This document shows positions 22,649 through 32,810 of a stretch of DNA of 64,000 nt, piece after piece. The stretch is from NCBI GenBank assembly GCA_911728435.2, contig OU452200.1:1612001-1676000 (forward strand). Direction: 5' to 3'. Each line of letters starts with the position of its first letter. Positions within the stretch are counted from its first letter, which is position 1. The translations under genes and the position numbers were made by a program. A model generated the notes under the pieces. That model worked only from the letters and a program-made list of their open reading frames with translations. It did not search any database and had not been told where the DNA came from. The DNA is from Apoderus coryli. Taxonomy: Eukaryota > Arthropoda > Insecta > Coleoptera > Attelabidae.

Positions 22649-23290
22649 TCACTTTAACATCAATTTGGAGTCCCAATTAATAAGTACTATATAATATATA
22701 TAGGACAAGATCAAGTCATCGAAAATAAAATTAAAAGACAAAATATTTGTTTTAGAGAAATTAAATAACAGATGTTTTGAGTCACACCATTCTTTTACTT
22801 TTACTAAATCGTCTCGGATATAGGCCCTGACAATACTAATACTTGTGATGTCGTTAATATACAGAAGAAAGAATTGGACCCAAAACAGACCCCTGTGGAA
22901 CTCCACAAGAAATACTCAAGCCATCGATACTTTGCCAACTGTCTGCCGTGGGTAAAAATCTGAGCGAAACCAGCTCAAAGGCACACCCCTAACACTATAA
23001 AAATCCAATTTCCTGAATAAAATTTTGTGATCAAAACAATCAAATGCCTTTGAAAAGTCGCAAAATACACTCGCAACTGCGTTGTTCTCATTGAGCTTAC
23101 CATAAGCATCCTCAAGAATAGCATCTGATGGAACCAAACTGTTCAGATGTGATTATATTATTTCTCTGAAGAAAATCAATAAGTCTTTTTTTTGACAAGT
23201 TTTTCAATTAGTTTCGAAAAAGTTGAGAGAAGTGAAATTGACCTAAAATTGGATGGATCATCAGTATCATCACTCTTATATAATGGGACG
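22649..23290 (-). mobile_element. Non-LTR retrotransposon fragment (RT palm)
   Basis: The minus strand reads KLIEKLVKKRLIDFLQRNNII near 23220-23160, then [49 protein letters not shown] (motif A), then after a break a decayed motif B (GFCWVQFFLLYINDI-like in the reading from 22906) and DDLVKVKEWCDSKHLLFNFSKT. Sequence stops near 22650. It is the same family as the copy at 62485-63430 ([27 protein letters not shown]). Broken by frameshifts; no YADD is left. Confidence 0.85.
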
Positions 23291-23462
23291 ACTGTTGCAG
23301 TTTGTAGGCAACTTAGTAACAGGTGCTCCTGGTCGCAACGCGTTGTGGGCTGTTTTTTCGTTCAATGAACGTTGTCTAAACATATTCTGTGTTTGGAGCT
23401 CCGTATACATCATATCCATGAACGAGACTTCAAAGTCTTCTTTCATGTTTTTTTTCTCGATT

Positions 23463-23560
23463 CTGACCACAACATGTACATTTAGCTGAAATTCATTTGC
23501 AATCAAAAGGAAATTGATGGAAATCCCATTAAATCAATGGAAATTACAGCAATCCTAGAT
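23463..23560 (+). repeat. Direct repeat, left copy
   Basis: ACAACATGTACATTTAGCT followed by GGAAATCCCATTAAAT and GGAAATTACAGCAAT recurs with small changes at 24303-24390. The two copies bracket the rosa-type transposase remnant. Confidence 0.55.
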
Positions 23561-23599
23561 CATTTGTCATGGAAATTCCAGAAGTCAAATATCTGAATT

Positions 23600-24197
23600 T
23601 TGCGCGATCCTTTCGTTGCGTCGTTCTGGAGGAAACTGGATCTATTTCTACTTGATTGATATGCACGTGGCCTTAGTATGTTGTAGATGTACGTTCTCTT
23701 GAACGAAGATCCCATTTGCTGTATTTGGTGTGAACAGCAAGAAGCATTGCAAGAACTGCCAATGCATCCCGAAACATGCACTGTTTGGTGTAGATTATGG
23801 GCGGGTGGCATGATTGGACCGTACTTTTTCAACGACGACGAAGGCGAGCGCTACCGTGCGATGATTACAATTTTTTTTTGCCCAAAATGGAAGAGCTGGA
23901 CTTGGCTGACATGTGGTGTCAGCAAGACGGGGCCACATGCCACACAGCACGCGAACAATGGCCCAATTGAGAAGCGAATTCGGTGTACAGTGTATTTCAT
24001 GTTTTGGGCCAGCCAATTGGCCGCCTAGATCGTGCGATTTAACGCTGTTAGACTATTTTTTGTGGGGCTATGTTAAGGCTCATGTCTATAGGGACCAGCT
24101 CGCAACGATTGCCGCACTGGAAATCTATATTGAAGAATTTATTCGTGAGATATCAGCCGATATGACAGATTATGCTAAAATTGGACCCAGCGTATGA
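23600..24197 (+). pseudogene. rosa-type (DD41D) mariner transposase remnant
   Basis: On the + strand, with frame changes: EALQELPMHPETCTVWC, then LWAGGMIGPYFF near 23800, GERYRAMITIFF, QQDGATCHT (second catalytic Asp) near 23925 in a different frame, then NWPPRSCDLTLLDYFLWGYVK (third Asp) at 24010-24070 and ALEIYIEEFIREISADM. In the intact family there are 41 residues between the second and third Asp, which marks the rosa group. The first Asp region (SDEAHF) is not found here but is present in the minus-strand copy at 50611-51165. At least three frameshifts. Confidence 0.8.
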
Positions 24198-24302
24198 ACC
24201 ATTAAATCACCTTTTATATTATGCCATGATTTCCACATTGACTTCCGGATTTCTATGACTGCAAAACGATTTCCAGGCTTGATTATACGAGGGAGTGACC
24301 AC

Positions 24303-24390
24303 TCTTGACAATAACATGTACATTTAGCTCATTAGGAACTCGCTGGAAGTCCCACTAAATTATAGTGGAAATCGCAGCAATAAACAAGCT
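24303..24390 (+). repeat. Direct repeat, right copy
   Basis: ATAACATGTACATTTAGCT, GGAAGTCCCACTAAAT and GGAAATCGCAGCAAT mirror the left copy at 23463-23560 in the same orientation, with an indel between the first and second blocks. Confidence 0.55.
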
Positions 24391-24530
24391 ATGGCTTTAC
24401 AATCGTGGAAGGCAAGTCGATTTCCATAGAAATCGTTGACAATCTCTGGAAATCATTGCGATTTCCGTGTCAGCCCTTAGAAATCTCTAAAAAATCACAG
24501 TGGTTTCCAGGAAATCTCATGGTTTGACAA
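24391..24530. repeat. GAAATC / GATTTCC motif cluster
   Basis: GAAATC and its complement GATTTC occur many times in about 140 bp (for example GATTTCCATAGAAATC, TCTGGAAATCATTGCGATTTCC). Several pairs form short palindromes. No protein-coding potential. Confidence 0.5.
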
Positions 24531-24540
24531 TAAATGTACG

Positions 24541-25888
24541 TTATGAGAGGAGTGTTTATGATTTTCTATGGTTGTGTATCAGTAATGCAAATGGATTGTC
24601 AAATTCTCACGCATTACCGTTCTTCACTGATAAATCTCAGAATAATAATAATGATGAGTATTTAAGACGTGTTGTCTCAATACACAAACAAGCTGTTAAC
24701 AGGAGAGAATGATGAAAAGTATAGATATAACAGTTGGTTCTTGACATTGAACAAATATTTGTCTTAAATAGTACCTTAAACGATGATACCTATTGTTGTT
24801 TGAAGTATAAGTAATGTGATTAGTAAGTACGTAATATGCATGGGAATTTCGGTGCTTCCGTCAATATTAAGACACAAGATTTTTTCCTTTCTTTCTGCGC
24901 ATAGTTGTTACCAGATGCTTCAGGAATTAACTACTTACTATACAAAACAAAACTATTCAGCTGTAAGTCAGTCTATCAGTTGCTTCTTTATGTCAAATTA
25001 TATTTGTATGTGTTGTTGCTCATCAGGTTTATTGTTGCCAAATTTATTTCCTACTGCATAACCATGGATTACACGTTTGTCTTGTGACTCGTGACACATG
25101 GAAAAGCATCTAAACCAGGTCGTGAGACCCCAGGCCTTACGTTTAGGTAGTCGGCACACATGTGCAAGAACACACCTGTTTCACAGTCCTAATGGACTGT
25201 TTTCCTACGTTATATCATCGAATATTAACTAGGTCGTGAAAACGGCATCGAGTCGTCGCATTCCGAGCCACATTTCTGACCCGCTACTATATATACTATA
25301 AGATACTATACTATAACTATAAGCGCGGCGAATTGCTTTGTAGACATGAACATCAAACGTGCCGACACGAGGTGAAGTAACTGTCTATTATTTTAACTGT
25401 GGTTATACGGTTTTCTTACCGTACTGATGAGAGCACCATGAGCTCGAAAACGATGGATGGACGCGTGTGCACGAGACAAACGTGCGCAATCGCACGAGTC
25501 AAACGTGTAATCCGCTCCTCCTGTTTCGACCTCAATTGGTCTCGTCAGCAGTGGAACACCGCTTTATTATTATTGCTAATATTTCCGCAGAGGCACTCTG
25601 TATACTTATTATAAGTACAAATTATATTTAACCATTTCATTGGTTTATGTATTCTGGCATACAAATTAGGTCATATTATTTTAGTACAGTTGTATATAAT
25701 AATATATTACACGTTCTAAAATAGTAAAATTATTATTGCATACAACTAGGAATGTTCTATTTAATTCTCACAAAGTTTGGAATGAATTTTGTGTTTGTAC
25801 GGTTTATAATAATATTACACACTAGTGCATAATGTGCCCTAGATTTAGTTGAGAACTGGAAAATATAAATTTAGACTATCAAAGTTTC
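24541..25888. other. No gene recognised; GC-richer patch 25080-25560
   Basis: 25080-25560 has markedly more G+C and CpG than the rest of the intron (gtcgtgagacccc, cgagtcgtcgcattccgag, gaaaacgatggatggacgcg). It is not obviously coding or transposon-derived. The rest is AT-rich with no structure. Confidence 0.35.
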
Positions 25889-25904
25889 TTATTGGTAAGG
25901 ACTT

Positions 25905-26372
25905 TTTTTTTTTTTTTTTTTTGAGGACGTAGTCTGCGCTTTAGCTAACAGAGCAAAAGGCGCTCATGAAAGCGGCGTTTTTCATGTAGATCAGGAACCG
26001 TCTAGAAGGCATAACTTCTATTCCACTGGCTGTCTTTATTTTTATTTTAATGTATTTATGGCCGTTCTTTGTGGCATTTATTCTTGGATATTTACATATT
26101 TCATCATCCCTACGTCCCCCTTCCATTTTAAAATGATTAGGGGTTCGGGTTGCGGATTCTTTCTCTATCTCTTTCTTCCCGCTCTTTGTTCTTCATAATT
26201 TCTTTTATAAGTTTATGTATTTCTGCCCATTTCTCTTTAGATTCGAGCATAATGTCAATGATGTTTCCTTCATTTATGAGGTTGTTTATTTTGAGCTCCG
26301 TTTCAAGTCTTGTGTGTTTTGGCGTATAAAATCCTTCGCAGTACACACATCGGTCGTCTTCCTATTTGCCAA
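25905..26372 (-). mobile_element. R1-like LINE 3' end with poly(A) and target-site duplication
   Basis: On the minus strand the piece reads CVYCEGFYTPKHTR (the start of the C-terminal zinc finger), ETELKINNLINEGNIIDIML, ESKEKWAEIHKLIKEIMKNK, EREERDRERIRNP and a stop, then a 3' UTR ending in a run of 20 A (T on the + strand, 25903-25922). A zinc finger followed by an LxxILLxSEEKW...KExxER tail is typical of R1-clade LINEs. The insertion is bounded by a 16-bp direct repeat, TTATTGGTAAGGACTT (25889-25904) and TTATTGGTAAAGACTT (26373-26388), one mismatch. That is the mark of target-primed reverse transcription. Heavily 5'-truncated. Confidence 0.8.
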
Positions 26373-26388
26373 TTATTGGTAAAGACTT

Positions 26389-27310
26389 AAGTCTAATTGA
26401 ATCATATTCAGTACAACCTATATACATACCTACCTACCAAAATGCTGATGGTGCTAGTGAGTTCCAATCAGATCTTGTCGGTCCATATTATTAAACTATT
26501 ATGTAAACAGATTGAATTGAGATTGAGGGGTCTTAATAACCTCGTAGTAGCAGTAACACTAGTACTTCGTTTCCTGGAGGATTGACTTTCATTCCCGGTT
26601 AAATAGATCCAGAATGGATTACTTTTTTAAGATAGAAAAACATTGCAATATATTGAACAGTATATTGTGATGTGTTCTGCGCGTAATTCCAAAGCAGCAA
26701 AGGTTTATTGATTACTAATATTTACCATAAATAAATAAAAGTGATTCTGCCCAATAAGGCAGTGAAAAATAGGCTATCGAGGTAAAAAAATTGAGGATAT
26801 CGATTTCTTTAGAGCACCAAATGGATCAGCCTCTAATCGCTTATTTTTATTATTAATTACGGATATTAATGTGTGCTTTAATTAAGCGAAACTCTGCTAC
26901 TCGACGTTGTTATTAATATTATTATAAATATTATGAAATTACAGATACTTATAGCCGGTGGTTTTAATTGGAACCCTTCGATGACAGATTGTGGTTCATT
27001 TAAAACTGCCTGATGCCTCTCTTTTCTTGTTTCGATTTCGCTATTATAAACGAAGTTGTTGATACATATTACAGATATTTAAACGTAATTTTTCCGTGCT
27101 TATTTTTAATTTATTAAGTACACGACATGGACGCGGTATTCCTTCTGTTCATTAAAATATTCATTTATTAATGATACTCTATCTGGAGATAAATATGCAA
27201 CCTGTCGTCCGCTTGAAAAAATCGCATAATATGTAAAATTTAATGACATTCTGCGTCCAGATATACCGGGTGTTAATGTTTGAATACTTGTACAAATTAA
27301 TTTGTGTATT
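26389..27310. other. No gene recognised
   Basis: AT-rich intronic sequence. No motif, repeat or plausible coding block. Confidence 0.35.
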
Positions 27311-27319
27311 TATCAACGC

Positions 27320-27470
27320 TGGCTTCGGATACAGGGTAATCGTACTTCATACCATACTTTCACAGTATTCGGATACCGGATACATTAAGCTGGGATACTA
27401 CACACTTATTAAATATCTCGATACCGGATACATTCTTCGGATATACGGTTACGGATACTGTACGAAAAGC
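27320..27470. repeat. Degenerate GGATAC repeat
   Basis: GATACCGGATACATT occurs at about 27371 and 27419, with further GGATAC, GGATATAC and GGATACTG units between 27325 and 27460. The open frame across it is Tyr/Gly-rich because of the repeat. Confidence 0.45.
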
Positions 27471-27603
27471 TACAGAAACGCTCTTTATAACGTAATGTAC
27501 TCGTGGGTTTTTGAAAATGGCTGGCGAAAAACTACCATCAGCCTTTGACAATGTTAGTCTATTTAAAGTATAGAATTCTTGCAACTGATCAAAACCCAAA
27601 CAT

Positions 27604-28016
27604 TAATAATAATAATAATCGTCTTTTTGCAACTTTTTTTTGTATGCGAAATCGAGACAGGGATAGTAAACTATTAGGCCGTCTGTTAGTATTGGAGCAA
27701 TTATACTTTCACAGAGCTTTTTCCTAACTTTAAAATTTGAAATATGTTGGCAAATAAGGTTTTGAAGCAGACAAATGTTTTCTGAATTATGTTATTTACG
27801 TGGCTATAAAATCGCATTTCAGTCTCAAACAGAATGCCCAAATTTTTCGCAGAAGTTGAAAAAGGAATGATATCGTCGTTTAGCTCTATGCGTAAATAAG
27901 GTCTTGGTGAACAGTACTTTGGTTTTATCTGGATTTATTTTCATATTGTGCATATCATAATATATGCTCAGTTGATTTAGATCATCGTTTATTAGCCTCA
28001 TAGTAGTCATTCACAC
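27604..28016 (-). mobile_element. Non-LTR retrotransposon fragment (RT thumb) with (TTA)n end
   Basis: The minus strand reads RLINDDLNQLSIYYDMHNMK, INPDKTKVLF, a frame break, then STSAKNLGILFETEMRFYSHV, QKTFVCLKTLFANI and SIIAPILTDGLIVYYPCLDFA. The protein then runs straight into (TTA)n (27607-27622), so the copy is cut at both ends. The family looks like that of the LINEs at 17945 and 53710, judging by the AKNLGIxxE/DxxxRF motif and the (TTA)n. Confidence 0.75.
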
Positions 28017-28020
28017 ACCA

Positions 28021-28763
28021 CCAAATATACAACGTCGACAAGATTGGATTGTATTGGAAAATATTGCCCAATAAAACGTATGTTTCAAGTTGTGAAAAAA
28101 CTGCACCAGGCTATCGGCACCAGGTCTCAAACACTCCAAGCAATGAGTTACATTTTACACATTGGAGATCATTGCTGACAGTATTTTACATTTTTAGGTA
28201 GACTCTTAATAGAATATCCTAATTAACACAATAGTTCAAAGTTGAAAAAGTCGTGGTGAGAAAGCCAAGCTGCTGAGTGTTAATTTTGAGGGTTTTGCTT
28301 GTCCCACATAGAGTGTTAAAGTTTATTAAGCATATTTACCACCGTTCATCTATGTTTTTTACCACTGAATATTTTTTTCTGTGTAGAATTTTCTTTTCAG
28401 CAATGCACAAAGCCTACTAAATTTTAATAAAAAAAAAACCGAAGTAACCACCCTGTATGTTATTCTTATTAAAGTAAATTTTTACACCTGCGATATTTTA
28501 TCAGTTTTTATTTTAATGGTTGATGTTGAAAATATATTACTTGCACTTATTTCGATAATTTGGATGTGCAGGTGAAAAATTCATAAATATTGAATTCATT
28601 AAAATTCCGGATTTGTGGTTTCGGGCACTGTATTGTGACCTATATTAACATAATATTCACGTGGTTTTTTCAAAAAGACAAGTACGCGGGGGCGTTCTAA
28701 TTCCGCGGATTAGGGGATGGATAATGGTAGAAAATGAAAATCCAATTAATTAGTTTGTTTATA
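28021..28763. other. No gene recognised
   Basis: No motif seen. CCACCCTGTATG at 28449 resembles a repeat-element end without a partner. Confidence 0.3.
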
Positions 28764-29345
28764 CAGGGTGTTTCAGAAAGACGTGGCCAAATTGCTAGAG
28801 GTGATAGAATTGCTTAAAATAAGTGTAGCTTGATATATAAATGTTTGCCGAAGGAGCCATCCTTTTCGAGATACAGGGAGTTAAAAAAAAATATTTTTTT
28901 CCTGTTTTTTCTAACTATGAATTATTAGAAATATATGTCTGTCTGTATTTGTAAGTCTTAATAAGCATCTTGGAAACGGTGCATTCAAGCGTTTTTTCCG
29001 AAGAGTACCTTTTTTGTTGGGTAATAAACGAGCAATCATTTTTTGTAATTACCAAGTCTCTAAAGTAATCATTAAAAAAGTTATGAATTAAAATTTAGTT
29101 TAGACATTGCGTGACTAGCGCCCTCTATGTCTTAAAGAAACACGAGTATTTTGAATCAATTCTGCAACCCCAAAAACATTCATATGAAAAAAATTGAGAC
29201 CGTTATTTCTCATAATTCATAGTCAGTTAGAGAAAATAGTAAAAATATCTCGTAAAGGAAGGTCCCTTCGGCAAAAATTTATATAACAAGCTACACTTAT
29301 TTAAGCAGTTCTAGCAATTTGGCCATGTCTTTCTGAAACACCCTG
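28764..29345. mobile_element. MITE with about 85-100 bp terminal inverted repeats
   Basis: The ends are CAGGGTGTTTCAGAAAGACG (28764 on) and the near complement ending CACCCTG at 29345. Both arms continue with GGCCAAATTGCTAGA, AAGTGTAGCTTG, TATATAAAT and TTGCCGAAGG, with small indels, over about 85-100 bp. The element is flanked by TA on each side (28762-28763, 29346-29347), consistent with a Tc1/mariner-type target. The 582-bp element has no coding capacity, so it would depend on another transposase. Confidence 0.8.
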
Positions 29346-29529
29346 TATATTCATAAAAAAATATTGATTCTTTCTCCGAAACTGCTTCATTCATTTATTC
29401 ATCGCTCGTAAATTTACTTTTCCTCAATTTTCTTCTTGTTTTTTCTCTGATTACTTTGTTTCACTGTTCTAAGATTGAAGGGTAGTCTTCTCCAGTTATA
29501 TATAACCAATCAATAGGATTCCTTCCGAG

Positions 29530-29960
29530 TGCCTAAATATGGCACTGACCTTTGTCATGTCAAGGTGGGGGCTTTATCTGTTGTTAAAAGTTCACGAACT
29601 GTATTTGCCCTGGCTAAGACTGTTTCATTTCTTTGCAAAGCCACCCATGGTATTCTTAGCATTCGTCTATGTAACCATATTTCAAATGCCTCTAGACGGT
29701 TGATTGTGGCAGCTTTCAGTGTCCAGACTTCAGCTCCGTACAACAATACCGACCAGATGTAACATTTCATCATTCTTTGTCTCAGCTTAGGTTCAGGCTG
29801 TCATTACAAAACAGTGATCTCATCTGCTGGGACGTTTTACTGGCCGATTCAATCCTGCATCTAATTTCCTTATCCGGGTCAAGTTGCTCGGTGATGTAGC
29901 ATCCGAAATATTTAAAATTGGATACTCTCTCAAGGCAATATTTCGGATGAATTACGCTAT
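29530..29960 (-). mobile_element. RTE-type LINE fragment (RT C-terminus)
   Basis: The minus strand reads ERVSNFKYFGCYITEQLDPD, KEIRCRIESASKT, MRSLFCNDSLNLS, a break near 29785, then KCYIWSVLLYGAEVWTLK and RLEAFEIWLHRRMLRIPWV, with RELL further on. The succession is that of the C-terminal part of RTE-clade endonuclease/RT proteins. Truncated at both ends, with at least two frame breaks. Confidence 0.8.
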
Positions 29961-30018
29961 TCCGCGAATAATGAGTACGTGGTGGGTGATGGTGATATTA
30001 TCAGTAGTAATACCCCTA

Positions 30019-30170
30019 GGGTGTTGATAATACCGAGATAATTTTATCATAGAGAATGCCGAAAGCGTGTTGCTTGATAATAGCCCAAGACCGCAGGCCG
30101 CCGGCTATTATCCTTGAGCAACTCGCTTGAAGGATTCTCTATGACAAAATTTTGAGTATTTATCAAGGCC
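30019..30170. repeat. Long imperfect palindrome
   Basis: The left arm 30019-30084 and right arm 30103-30170 are near reverse complements. Matched blocks include GTGTTGATAATAC with GTATTTATCAAGGCC, ATTTTATCATAGAGAAT with ATTCTCTATGACAAAAT, and GATAATAGCC with GGCTATTATCC. The loop is about 18 bp and GC-rich. It lies just downstream of the minus-strand Crypton copy 2. Confidence 0.7.
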
Positions 30171-30276
30171 CGATAAGATAATTTTTTACTTTGTAGATAT
30201 CAAAAATTTTATTGTCAATCTGACGTTTAATAATTTTCAATACAAAATGTATTAGTTTTAATCAAACAAATATTAT

Positions 30277-31059
30277 TCAGAAACGATTTGGTCTCAAGAA
30301 TAGGCGACTGGAAGTAATATTTTTCCCCCTTTTGGACAATAATTTATGGAATAACCGAACAGGGCATGCACTTTCGTTTGCAATATTCGGAACAAGCCAC
30401 TTACTATTTGTACAACTTTTCGATCCTCCTTGGCATGTTTTACTGAATATTGGATTGTATTCAATTTTGTTGGTTGGCGTTCTTTCATTATTTTTCTCAA
30501 TCGTGAAATCATCTATAAGGCAATCAGCTGGTTCACCACCTTGCCAAGCTAACTCAACAGCTACAATATGGTAAAATTTTTTTGTAAACCTTCTGGTGTA
30601 CATCATCCCATAATCCAATGATTCTAGCCAAATCACTTGAACTCAAATTTGATGAACTGCATTTTCGTTTGTTTGGATCCTGCTGTAATCTTTTACGTTT
30701 TGCATTTCTTGCATCTCGCGCATTTTTGAATATCACACTGGTAAACGGGTCGAATACAATTTTGAACTATTGAAGTATTTTTCCTGGAGTAGCCTACTCG
30801 TAGTATTCCAAATTGTTTTTACAGTTGCTTCTTTATATTCAGTTCGGTCAGCTTTTCTCATATTTACCGCATAATCTTTCAATATATTAGCCAAATTATG
30901 CAAACTCGTTTCAGCATTCAGTTCGTATTCTCTGGTCGCACAAAAATCGAGAAATATTTTCCATACATATTTTTTTGATTTGATTGTGTTTTTTGGTATA
31001 TTATTAGATATAATATCATTAATTGCATCGTTAGATGCAATACCAAATCTTCGCGACAT
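30277..31059 (-). pseudogene. Crypton-like tyrosine recombinase, copy 2 (truncated)
   Basis: The minus strand starts at an ATG at 31057-31059 with MSRRFGIASNDAINDIISNN, giving the N-terminus that copy 1 lacks. LHNLANILKDYAVNMRKAD and TVKTIWNTTSRLLQEKYF follow. A break near 30770 and another near 30605 lead to VELAWQGGEPADCLIDDFTI and EYNPIFSKTCQGGSKSC. The end is SRLFLRPNRF and a stop at 30277. The DNA matches copy 1 (21225-21960) closely over about 700 bp. The AWRGG of copy 1 is AWQGG here, probably loss of the first catalytic Arg by a CGA to CAA change. The catalytic C-terminal block (HxxR, Tyr) is absent in both. A 22-bp direct repeat lies at 31071-31092 and 30212-30233. Confidence 0.75.
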
Positions 31060-31092
31060 TTTTAAACCAGTTGTCAGTTTGACGTTTAGTTA

Positions 31093-32165
31093 ATTTTTAA
31101 TAAAAAAAACACCAAACTGAAAACACCACATGTAGGGCAGTATCGCTGTAATCCAGAGGTGATTGGATGAAATTTGACACATGACTTAAAATTAAGTAAT
31201 TTGATTGATTACTATATTTAGTAAAAAATTATCAGGCAGTAGACTACATAAGAAAAGCTGCCACATCTTTTTTCTTTTCTAATGAGTTTAATGAAAAAAT
31301 TGACGATTTTGAAACTATTTTAAAAATGTTTTCTTTCAAAGGAGACTCACTAAAAGTAACCCACGGCTTGACCTGAATATTTAACTGTATGTAAAAATAC
31401 AAGGCATATTTTACACTAGTTCGTTTTGGTTGAGGATTAGAGTGAATAAAAGCTATTAAGATTTATCATAAGTACTACTGTTTCCTATTCATTGGGCGAC
31501 TCTGTTTAATAATTTTACTGATTAATATCAGCGAAAATATCCCAATAAACTAAATAGAAAATGGTTAATAAATTTAGTGTGCCACAGATCATTTAAAGAA
31601 ATAATGTTAGGCAACTTTGAGACAAATATTTAACTAATTTGGGCAATGTTTGTCCGTCCCTGTCTTACGAATCTGTTATTTGCGCCTCAAAATGGAGCAA
31701 ATTGTGATATCGATAGTAAGTACTGTAAGTATGTTGATGAAAAATGTAAAAAGACTTTTTATTTAGTAGCTGCAAGAGAAGTCGTAAACATTTTAATGAT
31801 TATAAGAATTTCTATAATCTAAGTATCAATAAATATTTATTTTCCAAACGCATAGTCTATAAAAATTTGTGAGAAAATGTTTCATTAATGGTAAAATACA
31901 TGCGGAGCAACAAGTAGGTACTAGACGACAAGACTCTGCAATAATTTTATTCATCTTCATGGACTGGATCTCAGTCTATTAATTGGTTGTTTTTTAGAGT
32001 CATTTAATTTGTATATATAAGCCAGTTACATACTCTGTACTAATAATGGTAGATGGCGATGCTGATATAATAAAGTCACTTGAGCGTGTCATTGCCTCAT
32101 TACGTCAAATAAATATGATATTTTACTCAAAAATTGATTAGCAACGATATTGATTGACGTTGCTA
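31093..32165. other. No gene recognised
   Basis: AT-rich intron sequence with no transposon motif I can name and no long frame. Confidence 0.35.
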
Positions 32166-32169
32166 ACAA

Positions 32170-32390
32170 TACCAGTTCTTGGGTAGTCTGACAAGTTTTG
32201 TTCATGTGCCTTTCAGACACGATTTCTTCCAGGTTTGTCAAATGTGGGAATTTGGCAACAATTCGGTGGATTTTGTGAGTAGGTTGTGCATTGTTTTGTT
32301 GAAAAGTTATCTTTTTTTCCAGGAATTTTTGCTTTCATCTAATCCAGAAGGGATTTTAGCTTTCAAAGCGTTCATAGTTTAGGCTGATGA
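32170..32390 (-). pseudogene. Possible Tc1/mariner transposase remnant
   Basis: The minus strand near 32320-32260 reads KKITFQQNNAQPTHKI, close to the FQQDNAPxH block around the second catalytic Asp of Tc1/mariner transposases, with Asp changed to Asn. The flanking HRIVAKFPHLTN is compatible. Only about 60 codons, so the identification rests on one motif. Confidence 0.45.
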
Positions 32391-32810
32391 TGTTCATAGA
32401 ACTTCTATTTTATAATCCCCCTCAGATATAATTCAATTTTGTCTGAAATTGCTACAAAATATTGCCATTTTAGGAGCGTTTTGACGCTACACAAGCTGTT
32501 ATTCCAATATTTTAAGTTGTTACCGGACAACGACAAAAATAACAGTACGGGAAACACTTTCCCGGCCTACAAAATTATTCCCGTACCGTTTTTCAAGCCA
32601 TCATAATATAGACAAAATAGTGCATATAAATTATTTATTTATTTGATATATTTATTGTTATATTACAATTACTAATCTCGGCTGAACTTCTTTCTCTGAA
32701 AAATGACCAACTACAAAACAAAATACGCACACACATCAGATGGCCAGATGTTGCAGGAACCGAGACAATTGAGCGCAGAAAGCTCTTACAGGCTCATTGA
32801 AATAATTAAT
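32391..32810. other. No gene recognised
   Basis: AT-rich spacer before the 3' end of the minus-strand LINE. Nothing else seen. Confidence 0.35.

Noticed and set aside
27243..27548. 101-codon Tyr/Gly-rich frame
   Set aside because: The amino-acid pattern is the translation of GGATAC repeats, not a protein domain.
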